Source of the DNA: an uncultured Lachnoclostridium sp.
Lineage (GTDB): Bacteria > Bacillota > Clostridia > Lachnospirales > Lachnospiraceae
Assembly (NCBI GenBank): GCA_905212635.1
Contig: CAJMFH010000026.1
Coordinates: 1-37,182, forward strand
Length of the DNA stretch: 37,182 bases
Direction: 5' to 3'
Shown here: positions 1-9,533 of the stretch, in pieces
Layout: every line of letters begins with the position of its first letter
Numbering within the stretch: position 1 is the stretch's first letter
Made by a program: the position numbers and the translations under genes
The notes under the pieces: model-generated
What the model was told of the DNA's origin: nothing
Database searches by the model: none
The model's input: only the letters and a program-made list of their open reading frames with translations

Positions 1-1179
1 GGTACGGTTGGTGATATCGAAAGCCAGCCATTTTTAGAGGCAATTCGTCAGTTCCAGCTGGATGTCGGACATGAAAATGCGATTTTGATCCATGTCACAT
101 TGATCCCTTATCTGAAGGCATCCGCGGAATTAAAAACAAAACCGACACAGAGTAGTGTAAAAGAACTTCAGGGAATGGGAATCCAGCCAAATATCATTGT
201 TTGCCGTACCGAGATTCCTTTGGAAAAATCTATTAAAGACAAAATTTCCCTTTTCTGTAATGTACCAAGTTCCCAGGTTATCCAGAATCTGGATGTGGAT
301 ACGTTATATGAAGTTCCGCTCGCTATGGAAGAAGAGCATCTTGCAGATATTGCCTGCAAATGCCTGAATCTTGATTGTCCGAAACCGGATCTTGCCGAAT
401 GGGAAAATATGGTTCATTCCATTAAGAATCTTTCGAAAGATGTTACGGTTGCTTTGGTTGGAAAATATACTGCTCTCCACGATGCTTACATCAGTGTCGT
501 AGAGTCTTTGAAACACGGTGGTTTTGCTCACAACGCTCAGGTAAATATCAAATGGGTCAATTCGGAAGAAGTAACCCCGGAAAATGTCGGCGAACTTCTT
601 GGCGATGTCAGTGGAATCCTTGTTCCCGGTGGATTTGGCAACCGTGGTATCGAAGGTAAGATCACGGCGATCCAGTATGCCCGTGAAAATAAGATTCCTT
701 TCTTAGGTCTCTGCCTCGGTATGCAGCTTGCTATCGTTGAATTTGCCCGCAATGTTGTCGGCTGGTCCGATGCACACAGTGCAGAACTTGATCCTGCCAC
801 CACACATCCGGTCATTCACCTGATGCCGGAGCAGGACGGTGTAGAAGACATCGGCGGTACATTACGTCTTGGTTCGTATCCATGTACTTTGGACAAGAAC
901 AGCAAAGCCTATGAATTGTACGGTTCCGAAACCATCACAGAACGTCATCGCCACCGCTACGAAGTAAACAACTACTATCGTGACGACCTGACAAAAAATG
1001 GCATGAAATTATCCGGTCTTTCACCGGACGGACGCATCGTGGAAATGATGGAACTCCCGGATCATCCTTGGTTCATCGCCACACAGGCTCATCCGGAATT
1101 CAAGAGCCGTCCAAACCGCCCACATCCTTTGTTTAAAGGCTTCATTGGCGCAGCATTGGACTATAAAGAAAGTAAATAA
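1..1179 (+). CDS. pyrG: CTP synthase, 3' part (start outside window)
   Basis: CTP synthase converts UTP to CTP using ATP and glutamine, the last step of pyrimidine nucleotide synthesis in the cytosol. The reading frame is open from base 1, so the gene starts upstream. The 392 visible residues are the later part of a protein usually about 535 residues long. The segment begins inside the synthetase domain (GTVGDIESQPF). A glutamine amidotransferase domain follows, with the oxyanion/nucleophile region GLCLGMQ (Cys) and the catalytic His-Glu pair in AHPEF near the C-terminus. An internal TTG at 85 is not the start, because the conserved frame continues to the left edge. A strong intrinsic terminator follows at once. 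Assignment is secure; only the N-terminus is missing. Confidence 0.97.
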   Translation, partial: GTVGDIESQPFLEAIRQFQLDVGHENAILIHVTLIPYLKASAELKTKPTQSSVKELQGMGIQPNIIVCRTEIPLEKSIKDKISLFCNVPSSQVIQNLDVDTLYEVPLAMEEEHLADIACKCLNLDCPKPDLAEWENMVHSIKNLSKDVTVALVGKYTALHDAYISVVESLKHGGFAHNAQVNIKWVNSEEVTPENVGELLGDVSGILVPGGFGNRGIEGKITAIQYARENKIPFLGLCLGMQLAIVEFARNVVGWSDAHSAELDPATTHPVIHLMPEQDGVEDIGGTLRLGSYPCTLDKNSKAYELYGSETITERHRHRYEVNNYYRDDLTKNGMKLSGLSPDGRIVEMMELPDHPWFIATQAHPEFKSRPNRPHPLFKGFIGAALDYKESK

Positions 1180-1196
1180 ACTCATGAAATGTTGTT

Positions 1197-1224
1197 GGGC
1201 GGCTCGCAGAGCCGCCCTTTATTT
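1197..1224 (+). terminator. Intrinsic terminator of pyrG
   Basis: A perfect 8-bp GC stem (GGGCGGCT / AGCCGCCC) with a 5-base loop is followed by TTTATTT, 17 bases after the pyrG stop codon. Confidence 0.9.
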
Positions 1225-1330
1225 GAGGAGGCGACCATTGGAAGCGCAGCTTACAATTCTTATGTCGCCGACGACTTGCCGCCGAGCGTATGCGAGGGGG
1301 CGTTTCCTTATGCAGGTGTTTAAGGCATTT
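1225..1330. repeat. Possible dispersed extragenic element, copy A
   Basis: This stretch codes for nothing recognisable. Bases about 1254-1313 align by eye with bases about 36910-36971 at the other end of the window. Shared words are TGCCGCCGA and GAGGGGGC, then TTTCCTT after one differing base, in the same order and orientation. Two copies suggest a dispersed intergenic repeat family. A short open frame across 1145-1354 overlaps the pyrG terminator and is not a credible gene. Confidence 0.5.
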
Positions 1331-1587
1331 TTTACCTTTACGGTCAAATCCTAGTTTTTTCTTCTTTTTTACCGTAATTTCTCCCTCTTTTTTACCACAT
1401 TTTTACATTTTTTAAATTTTTACGGTATTTTACCTTGTTTAGCGCAGAATAATACCGTAATAATTTCCACTTTTTTACAGCCTTTTCCTATTATTTACAA
1501 ATTTTACGGTAAAACTACGTTCTGCAAAAAACTTTTTACTGTAATTCTTTATGCGCCACTTCCCCTATCTCATTTTCTTTCCCACAA
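1331..1587. other. T-rich non-coding stretch with recurring TACCGTAA / TACGGTA words
   Basis: No gene is visible. The stretch is very T-rich on the plus strand and holds repeated words around TTACCGTAA or its complement: near 1328 (TTTACGGT, partly matching), 1369, 1420, 1452 and 1503, with a weaker TTTACTGTAA near 1535. The clustering of one short partly palindromic word in about 210 bases is unusual and may be a binding-site array or repeat remnant. Function is unknown. Confidence 0.45.
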
Positions 1588-2392
1588 TCATAAAAAGAGT
1601 TCTTTGATAATTTGATCAATTACCTTTGTACTGATTGTGTAACCTGAGGATTCCCGGGTATAAATGATATCAATCCCTGTGCGGTAACCATTTTTAATAT
1701 ACATTTCTTCTTTTTTTAAGTGCTCGCCGACAATACTCCGGATCTCCCATAAGTCCCATATGTTTCCACAAAATTTCTTTACGCTTCTTCACATGCAGGC
1801 AGATAAAATCCGGGTGGACAACTCCCATTCCACGTAAAAAAACAGGGTATTCATATCGATAGGGTATTCCATTGCGATGTAAACTGTCTGCAATGATTTT
1901 TTCTGATTTAGAACGTACCTGTTCTCCTCGTTCTGTGAAAATCTCCTGCTGATCACTCGTGATATCCAACCCTTTATAAATTACATTATCCCATTCTTTT
2001 ACGTACATCTCATCCGTTAGTACGAGAGGTCTGACTGCTTTCTTTTGCTCCAAAGGAAGTTTCTCATAAACTTCTTCCAGACAAGAGATTGAAAATTGTT
2101 CCAAGAATCGATCGATACATTGTATCTGTTTTTTGATCATTGACAAAATCCTGCCATCATAATCTCTTTGCCAAATCCCCGCTAACTGCTTTCTATCCTT
2201 CTTTCTTACATATTTTTTTCGAATTCTTCCATCGGAATCCGGCTCGCGTATGTAATACTGCTCATATCCGTTGCTTGTTGAACGATATATTTTTCCTTTT
2301 GGTGCCTCGGCCAAACTTGATTCTAGCTGTGCTTTCCAAGAAAAAAGTTCCGCCTGCCTTTCTTTTAATTTATCCCTGATTTCATTGTACAT
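1588..2392 (-). pseudogene. Frameshifted nuclease-like protein (PD-(D/E)XK-like)
   Basis: Translation from ATG at 2392 is open to a TAA at 1694 (232 aa). Removing one A from the A7 run near 1715 restores a frame running to TGA at 1588, about 266 residues in all, so a one-base frameshift is likely. The N-terminal half is helical and charged. The C-terminal part has RSKSEKIIADSL, YRYEYPV, HPDF and then ILWKHMG, which resembles a PD-(D/E)XK nuclease core. In relatives I recall, the last motif reads WEH; here Glu is replaced by Lys (codon AAA), which would remove a metal ligand. The frameshift and the altered active site both point to decay, though the frameshift alone could be a homopolymer sequencing error. 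Substrate is unknown. Confidence 0.6.
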
Positions 2393-2448
2393 TTAATCCA
2401 TCCCTTCTATTTCATTTTACTTATGGGAATCTCGTGTCGAAATGACAA

Positions 2449-2498
2449 AAAGAAAAAAGACTCACATTATTTGTAAAAGTATAACATGAGTCTTTTAT
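2449..2498 (-). terminator. Intrinsic terminator of the recJ-to-transglutaminase operon
   Basis: On the minus strand AAAAGACTCATGTTAT pairs with ATAATGTGAGTCTTTT, including two wobble pairs, across a short loop. A TTTTTTCTTTTT tract follows. It lies directly after the transglutaminase gene stop at 2504. Confidence 0.85.
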
Positions 2499-2503
2499 GA
2501 AAA

Positions 2504-4813
2504 TCAAGTTATTTTTTTGATCCAATGCCGCAATTTCTCATACTCTTTCGGTGTCGGTTGATACGAAGAAAAACAACTTCGTTCAAAAAGATCTTCCAGT
2601 TCTTCCGGATTTTCCTGCCTTTTCCCCTTCGTAACATACTTCTCTGCCAGATAATGAAGACGTTCGACCGGCATTACCAGTGTGGCATAGAAAGCATCTC
2701 TTTTCTCCCAGCATCGGCTTCGTATTTCAAGGTATATTAACAGGTTTTTCGCCGCATCTTTCGTATGCCACGAACGATATCTCAGTATACTCAAATACAC
2801 TCGCTTTCCTACAAAAAATAGAATAATGACAGCTGCGACAGCAAACGCAGCAATAGGCATTACACCCGATGAAATAAGTCCTCTTCCAAAATTTGAAAAA
2901 GCCTCCCCAAGCTGAATCTGCGGAGAATCGTCAATCAATTTTTTAACCGAAGACCAAAAATCACTGTCTGTATTTTCCGACATATTTGTTGGGGTGGCAT
3001 CCACGACCTGCCAGCCCGTTGCCGGAAAATATGCCTCCACCCAGGCATGTGCATTGGCATCGGTCAGTTCCACTTCCATCACTCCGGTTTTTCCCAGCAG
3101 AGAAGGTCCTTCATAATATTCTTCATACTTAAGATCTTCCCGAAGTTTCCCGTTGAGAATATCTGCATAGCCAACCGCATAGCCTTCCACATAACGCGAA
3201 GCAACACCAAGCCTGCGAAGAAGAAGGGCTGCCGCAGAAGCAAAGTGCATACATACTCCTTTCTTATTCTCTTTGAGGAAATAGTTTACAAAATCTTCGC
3301 CTTCCGGAACTCTCCCCGGGCGGTAACTATACGTATAATTGTCGTGCAGATATGTGATCACCGTGTTAATCACACTTGGATCCGTCCCATAATTCTTTCC
3401 CGGGATCAGCCCCATATCACGGATACATTCATCAAGTACCGCCGTATTTTCATCCGGAATCTGATGATAAATATAGGAATCAGCATCTTCAACCTGCGCT
3501 TTTTTTGTGAGATTCGGATAAAAGGTAAACGTATTTACCGTTCCGATTGGATTTGCCACGTATATTTTCTGGCTTGAATTGGTATATTTTTTATAGTCTT
3601 TAAATTTGGTAAAATATGGATAGTATACGTAATCTGTATCTGCGCCCACATTCTCTATTTCAATCTTAGCTTTTGCTTCTTCCTGCGGGTTCTTTTTGTG
3701 TCTTTTCACCAGAGCATCGGCTTCTTCTTTCATACTTTCGGTATAAAAATACTGTGAATGTCCGGCAAGTCCTCCCATTATCTTATACCCATCGGTCCAT
3801 TCATTTCCTTCATATTGAAGTCCGGTGTATCCCTTTAAATAGAGAGGTTCCGTTGTATAAGGTGCAAAACGTATCTTCAGATCGGTCTCATTATCCGGAC
3901 GCAGCATCGAAAAATCCCCCAGCTTTCCGCCACTCATACCGCCCCGGGAAGCCGGGTTGGGAAAGAAACTCCAAAATCCCATCATAACAAAACCGGAGAC
4001 GGCGCGTTCCGTACTTTTTTTATAAGCATTCTCATGATAAATCTCACGATTTTTTTCTTCCGTAAATACCAGACTAAACACTCCGGTCAAAAGAACAGCC
4101 GACAGCGCGACCAAGCAAACTCCCTGATAAACACGGGCATTTTTTTCCACCTGATGACGCCGTCCGTTTTTCAACATATGAATTCCTAAAAAGCCACCGC
4201 ACAGGCAGAATACAAAAAACAACTTTGGTTCCTGACGGAAATAAAGCGGGATGACATAAAGCGGGATACATACAAAAAGTGGTAATTTCAGATTCATATA
4301 ATTACTCAGAAAAATATTCAGAGTCAGGATCAAAAATACACCTACAAAAATAAATGTCATCGTGACAGAAAGATTTCGATCTTCTATCTGCTCTGCAAAT
4401 TCTGTCCCGGTATTCAGCCCAAAATAAATCTCACCACGCTGCCGGATCACGTTAATGATCCCAGCAAAACCGCTATTTACGTAGGCTTTAAATGTGAGAA
4501 TCCCCAGCACATAAAACACAAAAAATACAATATATCCCAGATCTTTTCGGCTGCTCTTTTGAAAAGAAAACAGGAAACTAAAATACGCCGCCGATGCCAA
4601 AAGTACGAGCGCTGCGATCACATAATTACAGTCTATTTCAAACGCAGACAAAAAGCCTCCAAAGGAACCAAAAACGATAAGAAAACACAAAAGTCCTTTG
4701 GAAATACACGTTAAAAAGCGTCGGGACTGCTGAACGGTCCGCTCTTCCCCAAGCACAAGTCCGGTTACTAATTCCTGCTTCTTTTGTTCCTTTTTCTTAC
4801 GAAACCATACCAC
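2504..4813 (-). CDS. Membrane transglutaminase-like protein (TgpA type)
   Basis: This 769-residue protein has a basic N-terminus and about six or seven hydrophobic segments in the first 260 residues. A large external domain follows, then one more membrane segment (about 655-680) and a helical C-terminal tail. The external domain holds a transglutaminase-like Cys-His-Asp triad: Cys in KGVCMHFASA near residue 521, His in NAHAWVEAYF near 588, and Asp in WQVVDATP near 604. The start is a GTG at 4813 preceded by GAGGTGAC; the ATG at 4808 is out of frame. It follows a DUF58 gene and a MoxR ATPase gene, the usual trio. The trio is thought to assemble or process envelope proteins, but the substrate here is unknown. 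Family confidence is high, function only inferred. Confidence 0.88.
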   Translation of the reverse strand: MVWFRKKKEQKKQELVTGLVLGEERTVQQSRRFLTCISKGLLCFLIVFGSFGGFLSAFEIDCNYVIAALVLLASAAYFSFLFSFQKSSRKDLGYIVFFVFYVLGILTFKAYVNSGFAGIINVIRQRGEIYFGLNTGTEFAEQIEDRNLSVTMTFIFVGVFLILTLNIFLSNYMNLKLPLFVCIPLYVIPLYFRQEPKLFFVFCLCGGFLGIHMLKNGRRHQVEKNARVYQGVCLVALSAVLLTGVFSLVFTEEKNREIYHENAYKKSTERAVSGFVMMGFWSFFPNPASRGGMSGGKLGDFSMLRPDNETDLKIRFAPYTTEPLYLKGYTGLQYEGNEWTDGYKIMGGLAGHSQYFYTESMKEEADALVKRHKKNPQEEAKAKIEIENVGADTDYVYYPYFTKFKDYKKYTNSSQKIYVANPIGTVNTFTFYPNLTKKAQVEDADSYIYHQIPDENTAVLDECIRDMGLIPGKNYGTDPSVINTVITYLHDNYTYSYRPGRVPEGEDFVNYFLKENKKGVCMHFASAAALLLRRLGVASRYVEGYAVGYADILNGKLREDLKYEEYYEGPSLLGKTGVMEVELTDANAHAWVEAYFPATGWQVVDATPTNMSENTDSDFWSSVKKLIDDSPQIQLGEAFSNFGRGLISSGVMPIAAFAVAAVIILFFVGKRVYLSILRYRSWHTKDAAKNLLIYLEIRSRCWEKRDAFYATLVMPVERLHYLAEKYVTKGKRQENPEELEDLFERSCFSSYQPTPKEYEKLRHWIKKIT

Positions 4814-4832
4814 TTTTTGTCACCTCACTTTT

Positions 4833-5843
4833 TCACCGCTGCCACATAACGAGCATTTCCTCACTCACTTTCAGATACTCCTGATCCGGTGCGCTCATTT
4901 GAAATGCTTCGACGACAGTCTCTTCTCCGCCTCTCGTATAAAAAATCTGCTCCAATACTTCTTTCCATTCTTCTTTTGTTTCGACTGTTTTCTCATATAA
5001 CTCCCGGCTTTTGCTGCCACACCAGTATACCGTCACCGGAATCCGGCTTCGAATCACAGAGTTTCCCAATTCATACAAAAAACAGATTACCTCATCTGCT
5101 CTCTGAGGATGACTGCGGTCCGCGCAAAAAACAATCTGTAGTTTCTGCGAAGACATCTGAAGCCTCTCTTTTACCATCAACGCCTCTCTTTTTGCCGATA
5201 ATTTCCAGTGAATATCTTTCAGAGAATCCCCCGGTATGTATTCCCTCACCTGTCCGACTTCTGAAAAATTGCTTCCTCTCGCCGAACTTTCCGTACTCTC
5301 GGTCAGTCCGGCAGCATAATCATTTTGTTCAAATTCCAATACTTCCGCTTCCGGAGGCAAAATATAAATGTGCTCTGTCTGTCCGGCATTTTTCCGCTTT
5401 TCATGTAACGAAAGAAGATCCTCTATTCCAATTTGTTTCACCGTAATTTCAATATCACCGCAAAGTGTAGAAGACATTGGTATCTCATACACTTCTTCCC
5501 CTTTCGCCGCAAGCGAAATTGTGACGGTTTTGTCTGTTCTTTGTTCAAAAAAACCATTTCCAATTTCCAGATACAACGAGCAGCGTATCACCGGAAAAAT
5601 GCTTTCATTTTTTACCCGGATACGTACCAGAAACTCTGTATTTTTCAGAAATTCTGCTGCGGGAATTTCTATGTCTGCCTCTATTTTGGGCATCACCACG
5701 GGAACCATTGCCAGCGTAATCCCTAAAAAAATAAGCATCGCCACGCCAAGCAGCAGATTGAAATAACTGCCAAAATACCAATACATCAAGGCATTCAGAC
5801 AAAATATCACGATAAATTCAATTCCGTATTTTACTCTACGCAT
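4833..5843 (-). CDS. DUF58 domain protein
   Basis: This 336-residue protein has two adjacent hydrophobic segments near the N-terminus (about 9-50). A beta-rich region follows, then the DUF58 signature GSNFSEVGQVREYIPGD...IHWKLSAKRE around 190-220, which precedes a degenerate von Willebrand factor A-like fold. The start ATG at 5843 overlaps the end of the MoxR gene by 13 bases, so the two are probably translationally coupled. The transglutaminase gene begins 20 bases after its stop. DUF58 proteins usually act with MoxR ATPases as membrane-anchored partners. What this one binds cannot be told from sequence. Confidence 0.88.
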   Translation of the reverse strand: MRRVKYGIEFIVIFCLNALMYWYFGSYFNLLLGVAMLIFLGITLAMVPVVMPKIEADIEIPAAEFLKNTEFLVRIRVKNESIFPVIRCSLYLEIGNGFFEQRTDKTVTISLAAKGEEVYEIPMSSTLCGDIEITVKQIGIEDLLSLHEKRKNAGQTEHIYILPPEAEVLEFEQNDYAAGLTESTESSARGSNFSEVGQVREYIPGDSLKDIHWKLSAKREALMVKERLQMSSQKLQIVFCADRSHPQRADEVICFLYELGNSVIRSRIPVTVYWCGSKSRELYEKTVETKEEWKEVLEQIFYTRGGEETVVEAFQMSAPDQEYLKVSEEMLVMWQR

Positions 5844-6760
5844 ACCACTTTTGTTCCTTCAAAAACCTGTTTTAAAATGTCATAAATTGCCATTCCCTGC
5901 GCCTTTGCCTGCATATTGGGTTTGATGCGGTGAGCAAGCACTTCCTGATAAATGTCCATCACATCCTCCGGAGTTACGTAATCGCGTCCTTTCATCACTG
6001 CCATTGCTTTCGCCATGCGAAGAAGCGCCAGACTTGCCCGCGGACTTGCCCCGAGACGCACCATCGGATGCTTTCTCGTATTTTCTGTCAGCCGCACGAT
6101 ATAATCATACATTTCTTCACTGACATAACTCTCTTCTGCCATGCCGCGCAGTTTTTCCCATTCCTCATAAGTTACCACTGCCTGAATGCCGGAAAGTGAT
6201 TTTGCGCCATTGTTTTTCAAAATATCCACAGCATCCTGATGTTCCGGATATCCCATCGAAAGACAGATCATAAAACGGTCGAGCTGCGATTCCGGAAGCA
6301 TCTGTGTACCGGAAGAACCGATAGGATTTTCTGTCGCAATTACCGTAAACGGAGCCGGCAGATTATGCGTAATTCCATCTACCGTCACCTTTTCTTCCTC
6401 CATCGCCTCCAAAAGCGCAGACTGCGTCTTTGGCGAAGTCCGGTTGATCTCATCTGCAAGAAACAGATTGGCAAATACGGCACCTTGCCGGTATTCAAAT
6501 TCTTTTGTCTTTTCATTGTACATGGAAAAGCCCACCAGATCACTGGGAAGCACATCCGGCGTAAATTGTACACGACGATACGTCAGATCCGTCGCTTTGG
6601 CAATCGCCATCGCTAATGTCGTTTTGCCGACTCCCGGGATATCTTCGAGCAATATATGACCTCCCGCAAGCATCGCACAAAGCACCTTTTCTACCACTTT
6701 TTGTTTTCCCTTTACCACCTGATTGATTGTTTCCTGCAATGTCTGTATTTGTCCTGCCAT
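5831..6760 (-). CDS. MoxR family AAA+ ATPase
   Basis: MoxR ATPases are chaperone-like AAA+ proteins that help assemble or activate partner proteins. The 309 residues start at ATG 6760 behind AAGGAGCAGGCAG; the open frame reaches further upstream without a better site. Walker A is EDIPGVGKTTLA (residues 39-50). Walker B is NLFLADEINR, followed by TSPKTQSALLEAMEE, and a sensor region reads ATENPIGSSGT. SPRASLAL in the C-terminal lid is typical of the family. The gene sits between a glycosyltransferase and its DUF58 partner. Confidence 0.93.
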   Translation of the reverse strand: MAGQIQTLQETINQVVKGKQKVVEKVLCAMLAGGHILLEDIPGVGKTTLAMAIAKATDLTYRRVQFTPDVLPSDLVGFSMYNEKTKEFEYRQGAVFANLFLADEINRTSPKTQSALLEAMEEEKVTVDGITHNLPAPFTVIATENPIGSSGTQMLPESQLDRFMICLSMGYPEHQDAVDILKNNGAKSLSGIQAVVTYEEWEKLRGMAEESYVSEEMYDYIVRLTENTRKHPMVRLGASPRASLALLRMAKAMAVMKGRDYVTPEDVMDIYQEVLAHRIKPNMQAKAQGMAIYDILKQVFEGTKVVCVE

Positions 6761-6777
6761 CTGCCTGCTCCTTTCTT

Positions 6778-7746
6778 CTATTTTTCTGCTATTATTTTCT
6801 CTATTTCTTCGTAGCGTGCCTTCGGCCAGTCCGTTGAAGTATGAATATTTAATATACTGTTTGTCTCGTTCATTGCGTTGTAATACCACATCGCCGCCTC
6901 TTCGTAATCTTTCTTTTCATAAAAATATTCGCCGAGTTCATAGCACATTTCTGAAGATCCTTCACTTAATAGATCTTTGAGGCACATTTTCAGAATCGCC
7001 CCACTGTCTCCGCGCAGTCTTGCCGCACGAACGACGATGCAGGCAGCTTCTTTGACCTCATCGAGGCTACGGTCCACCTCACATGCCGTCGCCGCAAAAT
7101 ACGGTTCTGCCTGAAGCACATCCTCGTCATTTCCGGAAATATACAATTCCATTGCGTACATATGATGTAGTCTCTTCGAAAGCCGCTGGCCCTTTTTGAT
7201 CTGTTTCTGAAATACCGCAAAGTCCCTGCTGCTGTGAACATTCTCCGGCATATGCAATATATCGATTTCGCTGTCGTAAACGACCGGATCCAGACGAACC
7301 ATTTCATGCACCGGTTCAATCCACGTAAATTCGCGCTGCCTCTTATACAATTTAGGGCGGTATTCGGCATCAAAATTATAGGCAGTACCATTGGCAAGCT
7401 GATTGCAGTAACGCATCTGTACAATCTCTATTTCAGGGAGCAGAATCTCCTTTAATTCCGCTAGTTTCTGATGATTGTCAGCGTCTATTACTTCGTCTGC
7501 ATCTGCCACATAAATATACTCTTTTGTCGCTTTGGAAAAAGAATAATTACGCGCCGCCGCAAAGTCATCGATCCATGCAAAATCATAGATATTATCCGTG
7601 TATTTCTTTGCTATTTCTTTTGTATTATCGCTCGATCCGGTATCAACAATAATAATTTCATCCATAAGATCCGCGATGCTGTCAAGGCACCTTGCCAGCA
7701 CTTTTTCTTCGTTTTTTACAATCATACACAAACTTATCGTTATCAT
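6778..7746 (-). CDS. Family 2 glycosyltransferase with helical-repeat C-terminus
   Basis: The first 100 residues are a GT-A nucleotide-sugar binding fold. SLCMIVKNEE, the acidic motif DTGSSDNT, DDFAAARN and the metal-binding DADEVID are all visible. After about residue 190 the protein becomes helical and TPR-like (AEPYFAATACEVDRS; YELGEYFYEKKDYEEAAMWY). Start ATG 7746 has the site AAAGGAGTGAGCAG; an upstream in-frame ATG at 7776 lies inside recJ and has no good site. Only 4 bases separate it from recJ. This architecture is common in Firmicutes glycosyltransferases acting on proteins or surface glycans. The acceptor is not predictable. Confidence 0.88.
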   Translation of the reverse strand: MITISLCMIVKNEEKVLARCLDSIADLMDEIIIVDTGSSDNTKEIAKKYTDNIYDFAWIDDFAAARNYSFSKATKEYIYVADADEVIDADNHQKLAELKEILLPEIEIVQMRYCNQLANGTAYNFDAEYRPKLYKRQREFTWIEPVHEMVRLDPVVYDSEIDILHMPENVHSSRDFAVFQKQIKKGQRLSKRLHHMYAMELYISGNDEDVLQAEPYFAATACEVDRSLDEVKEAACIVVRAARLRGDSGAILKMCLKDLLSEGSSEMCYELGEYFYEKKDYEEAAMWYYNAMNETNSILNIHTSTDWPKARYEEIEKIIAEK

Positions 7747-7750
7747 CTGC

Positions 7751-9511
7751 TCACTCCTTTTCCTTTGCCACCACACAATAATCGGTCACTACAATCTGCA
7801 ATGTCCGGTTTCCGCCGTATTCATTGACGGAAGGATAATAGGCAAATCCCATATCAATTTCATTTGGCTGGTTCTGGTACATTTTCTGCAATTCACTGTC
7901 TCCCCATACCTCACACACAAATTCCTCAAACGCATCGATATCACCAAAATATACGGCCTTTATGACGTAACCTTTTTCATTCGCCACTCTCATACTCAGC
8001 ACATTTCTATTTATTCCTCGTCTTGCCGCTTCCAATATATGGAAATGTCGTTCAGCAAATACCGGCTTCGGGTTTCCTACTCCAAATGGCTCCATTGTCT
8101 GTAATTCCTCAATCAAAGGAATGGATATATACTGTACCGGCATTGCGGCATCAATCCACAATTCCGGTACGAAGTCGGTCTCTGTAAGTCCCGCTTCTGC
8201 ATTCAGCCGTCTCTCCAATTCCGGCAGATCTTTTTCATGCAGTGTCATTCCTGCCGCCATTTTGTGTCCGCCAAAACGAACCATAAGATCTTTGCATGCC
8301 ATCAGTTTTTCAAACATATGATAGGACTCAATGGAACGCCCCGAGCCTTTTATCAGTCCGTCTCCTACCGGACAGAATACAATCACAGGATGATGATATT
8401 CTTCTTTTATCCTTCCTGCCACAATCCCCACAAGGCTCTCATGGCAATCCGGCAAAAATACAATATGCACCGGTGCCTCCTCTTTTCCGCTCTCCTGCAA
8501 TATCTCAAAGGCCCGCTTAGCTGCCTCTTCGGTCATTTGTTTTCTGGTATCGTTGATGTCTTTTAATTCCTGTGCCATTTTGAGCGCTTTTTCCTTATTG
8601 GTTTCCTCCAAAAGTTCAAATGCTCTGGTCACGGTATCAATTCGCCCCGCCGCGTTAAAGCAGGGACCAAGAATAAATCCAATGTGATACGCCTCAAGTT
8701 CTTTGCCGCTTAATTCCTGCACTTCCAGCAAAGCACGCAGGCCGGTATTTTTTGTATGCTCCAATGCCCGCAGTCCCGATTTTACCAGTCCACGGTTTTC
8801 GCCTTTCAATTCCATCACATCTGCAACGGTCGCAATTGCTGCATATTCGAGCAGTTCCTCACGTTCATCGGGAGAGATTCCTTCTTTTTCATACAATGCA
8901 CCGATCAGCTGAAATGCCACGCCGGCACCGCAAAGTCCTTTAAATGGATAACCGCAGTCACTTTGCTTATGGTCTACGACAGCATCTGCCGGAGGCAGCT
9001 CTTCCTGCACCTCATGGTGGTCGGTAACAATGACTGTCATCCCTTTTTCTCTGGCATACCGGATTTCTTCATTGGCGGCGATTCCATTGTCACAGGTAAG
9101 CAGAATCTCCGCACCGGATTCTGTCGCCTCATCCACAATCCGTCGGTTTACCCCATAGCCTTCTGCTACCCGGTCCGGTGTATAAATCTTACTATGTATT
9201 CCGATTTTTTCCAATCCTTTTTTTAAAATAATTGCTGAAAAAATTCCATCGCAGTCAAAATCAGAAGATATCGCCACTGATTTTTCTTTGTTTTCCCGCA
9301 GAATCTGCACCGCTTTGTCCATATCTTTAAACAGCCACGGTGAATGCAGCTGTTTCCAGTCTGCCTGAATATAATTTCCAATTTCTTCCTCTTCCACTTC
9401 TCTGTTTACAATACATCTTGCCAGAACCGGTGATATTCCAAACGTTTTACTGATTTTCTTAAAATCCGCCCGTTTGGTCTGAAGCATCCATTTTTTCTTT
9501 TTATGTCTCAT
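7751..9511 (-). CDS. recJ: RecJ-type single-strand DNA exonuclease (DHH family)
   Basis: RecJ degrades single-stranded DNA 5' to 3' during recombination and mismatch or base-excision repair. The 586 residues carry DHH-superfamily metal motifs: SSDFDCDG (motif I), LLTCDNGIA (motif II), VTDHHE (motif III) and later DAVVDHK. The DHHA1 region has RFGGHKMAAGM near residue 440. The start ATG at 9511 follows AAAAGGAAAAACG; the frame is open further upstream through a terminator hairpin, which argues against a longer start. The protein is shorter than many RecJ proteins. It may be the primary RecJ or a paralogue. It is the first gene of the operon reaching down to 2504. Confidence 0.9.
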   Translation of the reverse strand: MRHKKKKWMLQTKRADFKKISKTFGISPVLARCIVNREVEEEEIGNYIQADWKQLHSPWLFKDMDKAVQILRENKEKSVAISSDFDCDGIFSAIILKKGLEKIGIHSKIYTPDRVAEGYGVNRRIVDEATESGAEILLTCDNGIAANEEIRYAREKGMTVIVTDHHEVQEELPPADAVVDHKQSDCGYPFKGLCGAGVAFQLIGALYEKEGISPDEREELLEYAAIATVADVMELKGENRGLVKSGLRALEHTKNTGLRALLEVQELSGKELEAYHIGFILGPCFNAAGRIDTVTRAFELLEETNKEKALKMAQELKDINDTRKQMTEEAAKRAFEILQESGKEEAPVHIVFLPDCHESLVGIVAGRIKEEYHHPVIVFCPVGDGLIKGSGRSIESYHMFEKLMACKDLMVRFGGHKMAAGMTLHEKDLPELERRLNAEAGLTETDFVPELWIDAAMPVQYISIPLIEELQTMEPFGVGNPKPVFAERHFHILEAARRGINRNVLSMRVANEKGYVIKAVYFGDIDAFEEFVCEVWGDSELQKMYQNQPNEIDMGFAYYPSVNEYGGNRTLQIVVTDYCVVAKEKE

Positions 9512-9533
9512 CGTTTTTCCTTTTCGTATATGA

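Noticed and set aside
1145..1354. A 69-residue open frame on the plus strand after pyrG
   Set aside because: It begins inside pyrG and runs through the pyrG terminator hairpin; composition is arginine-rich noise.
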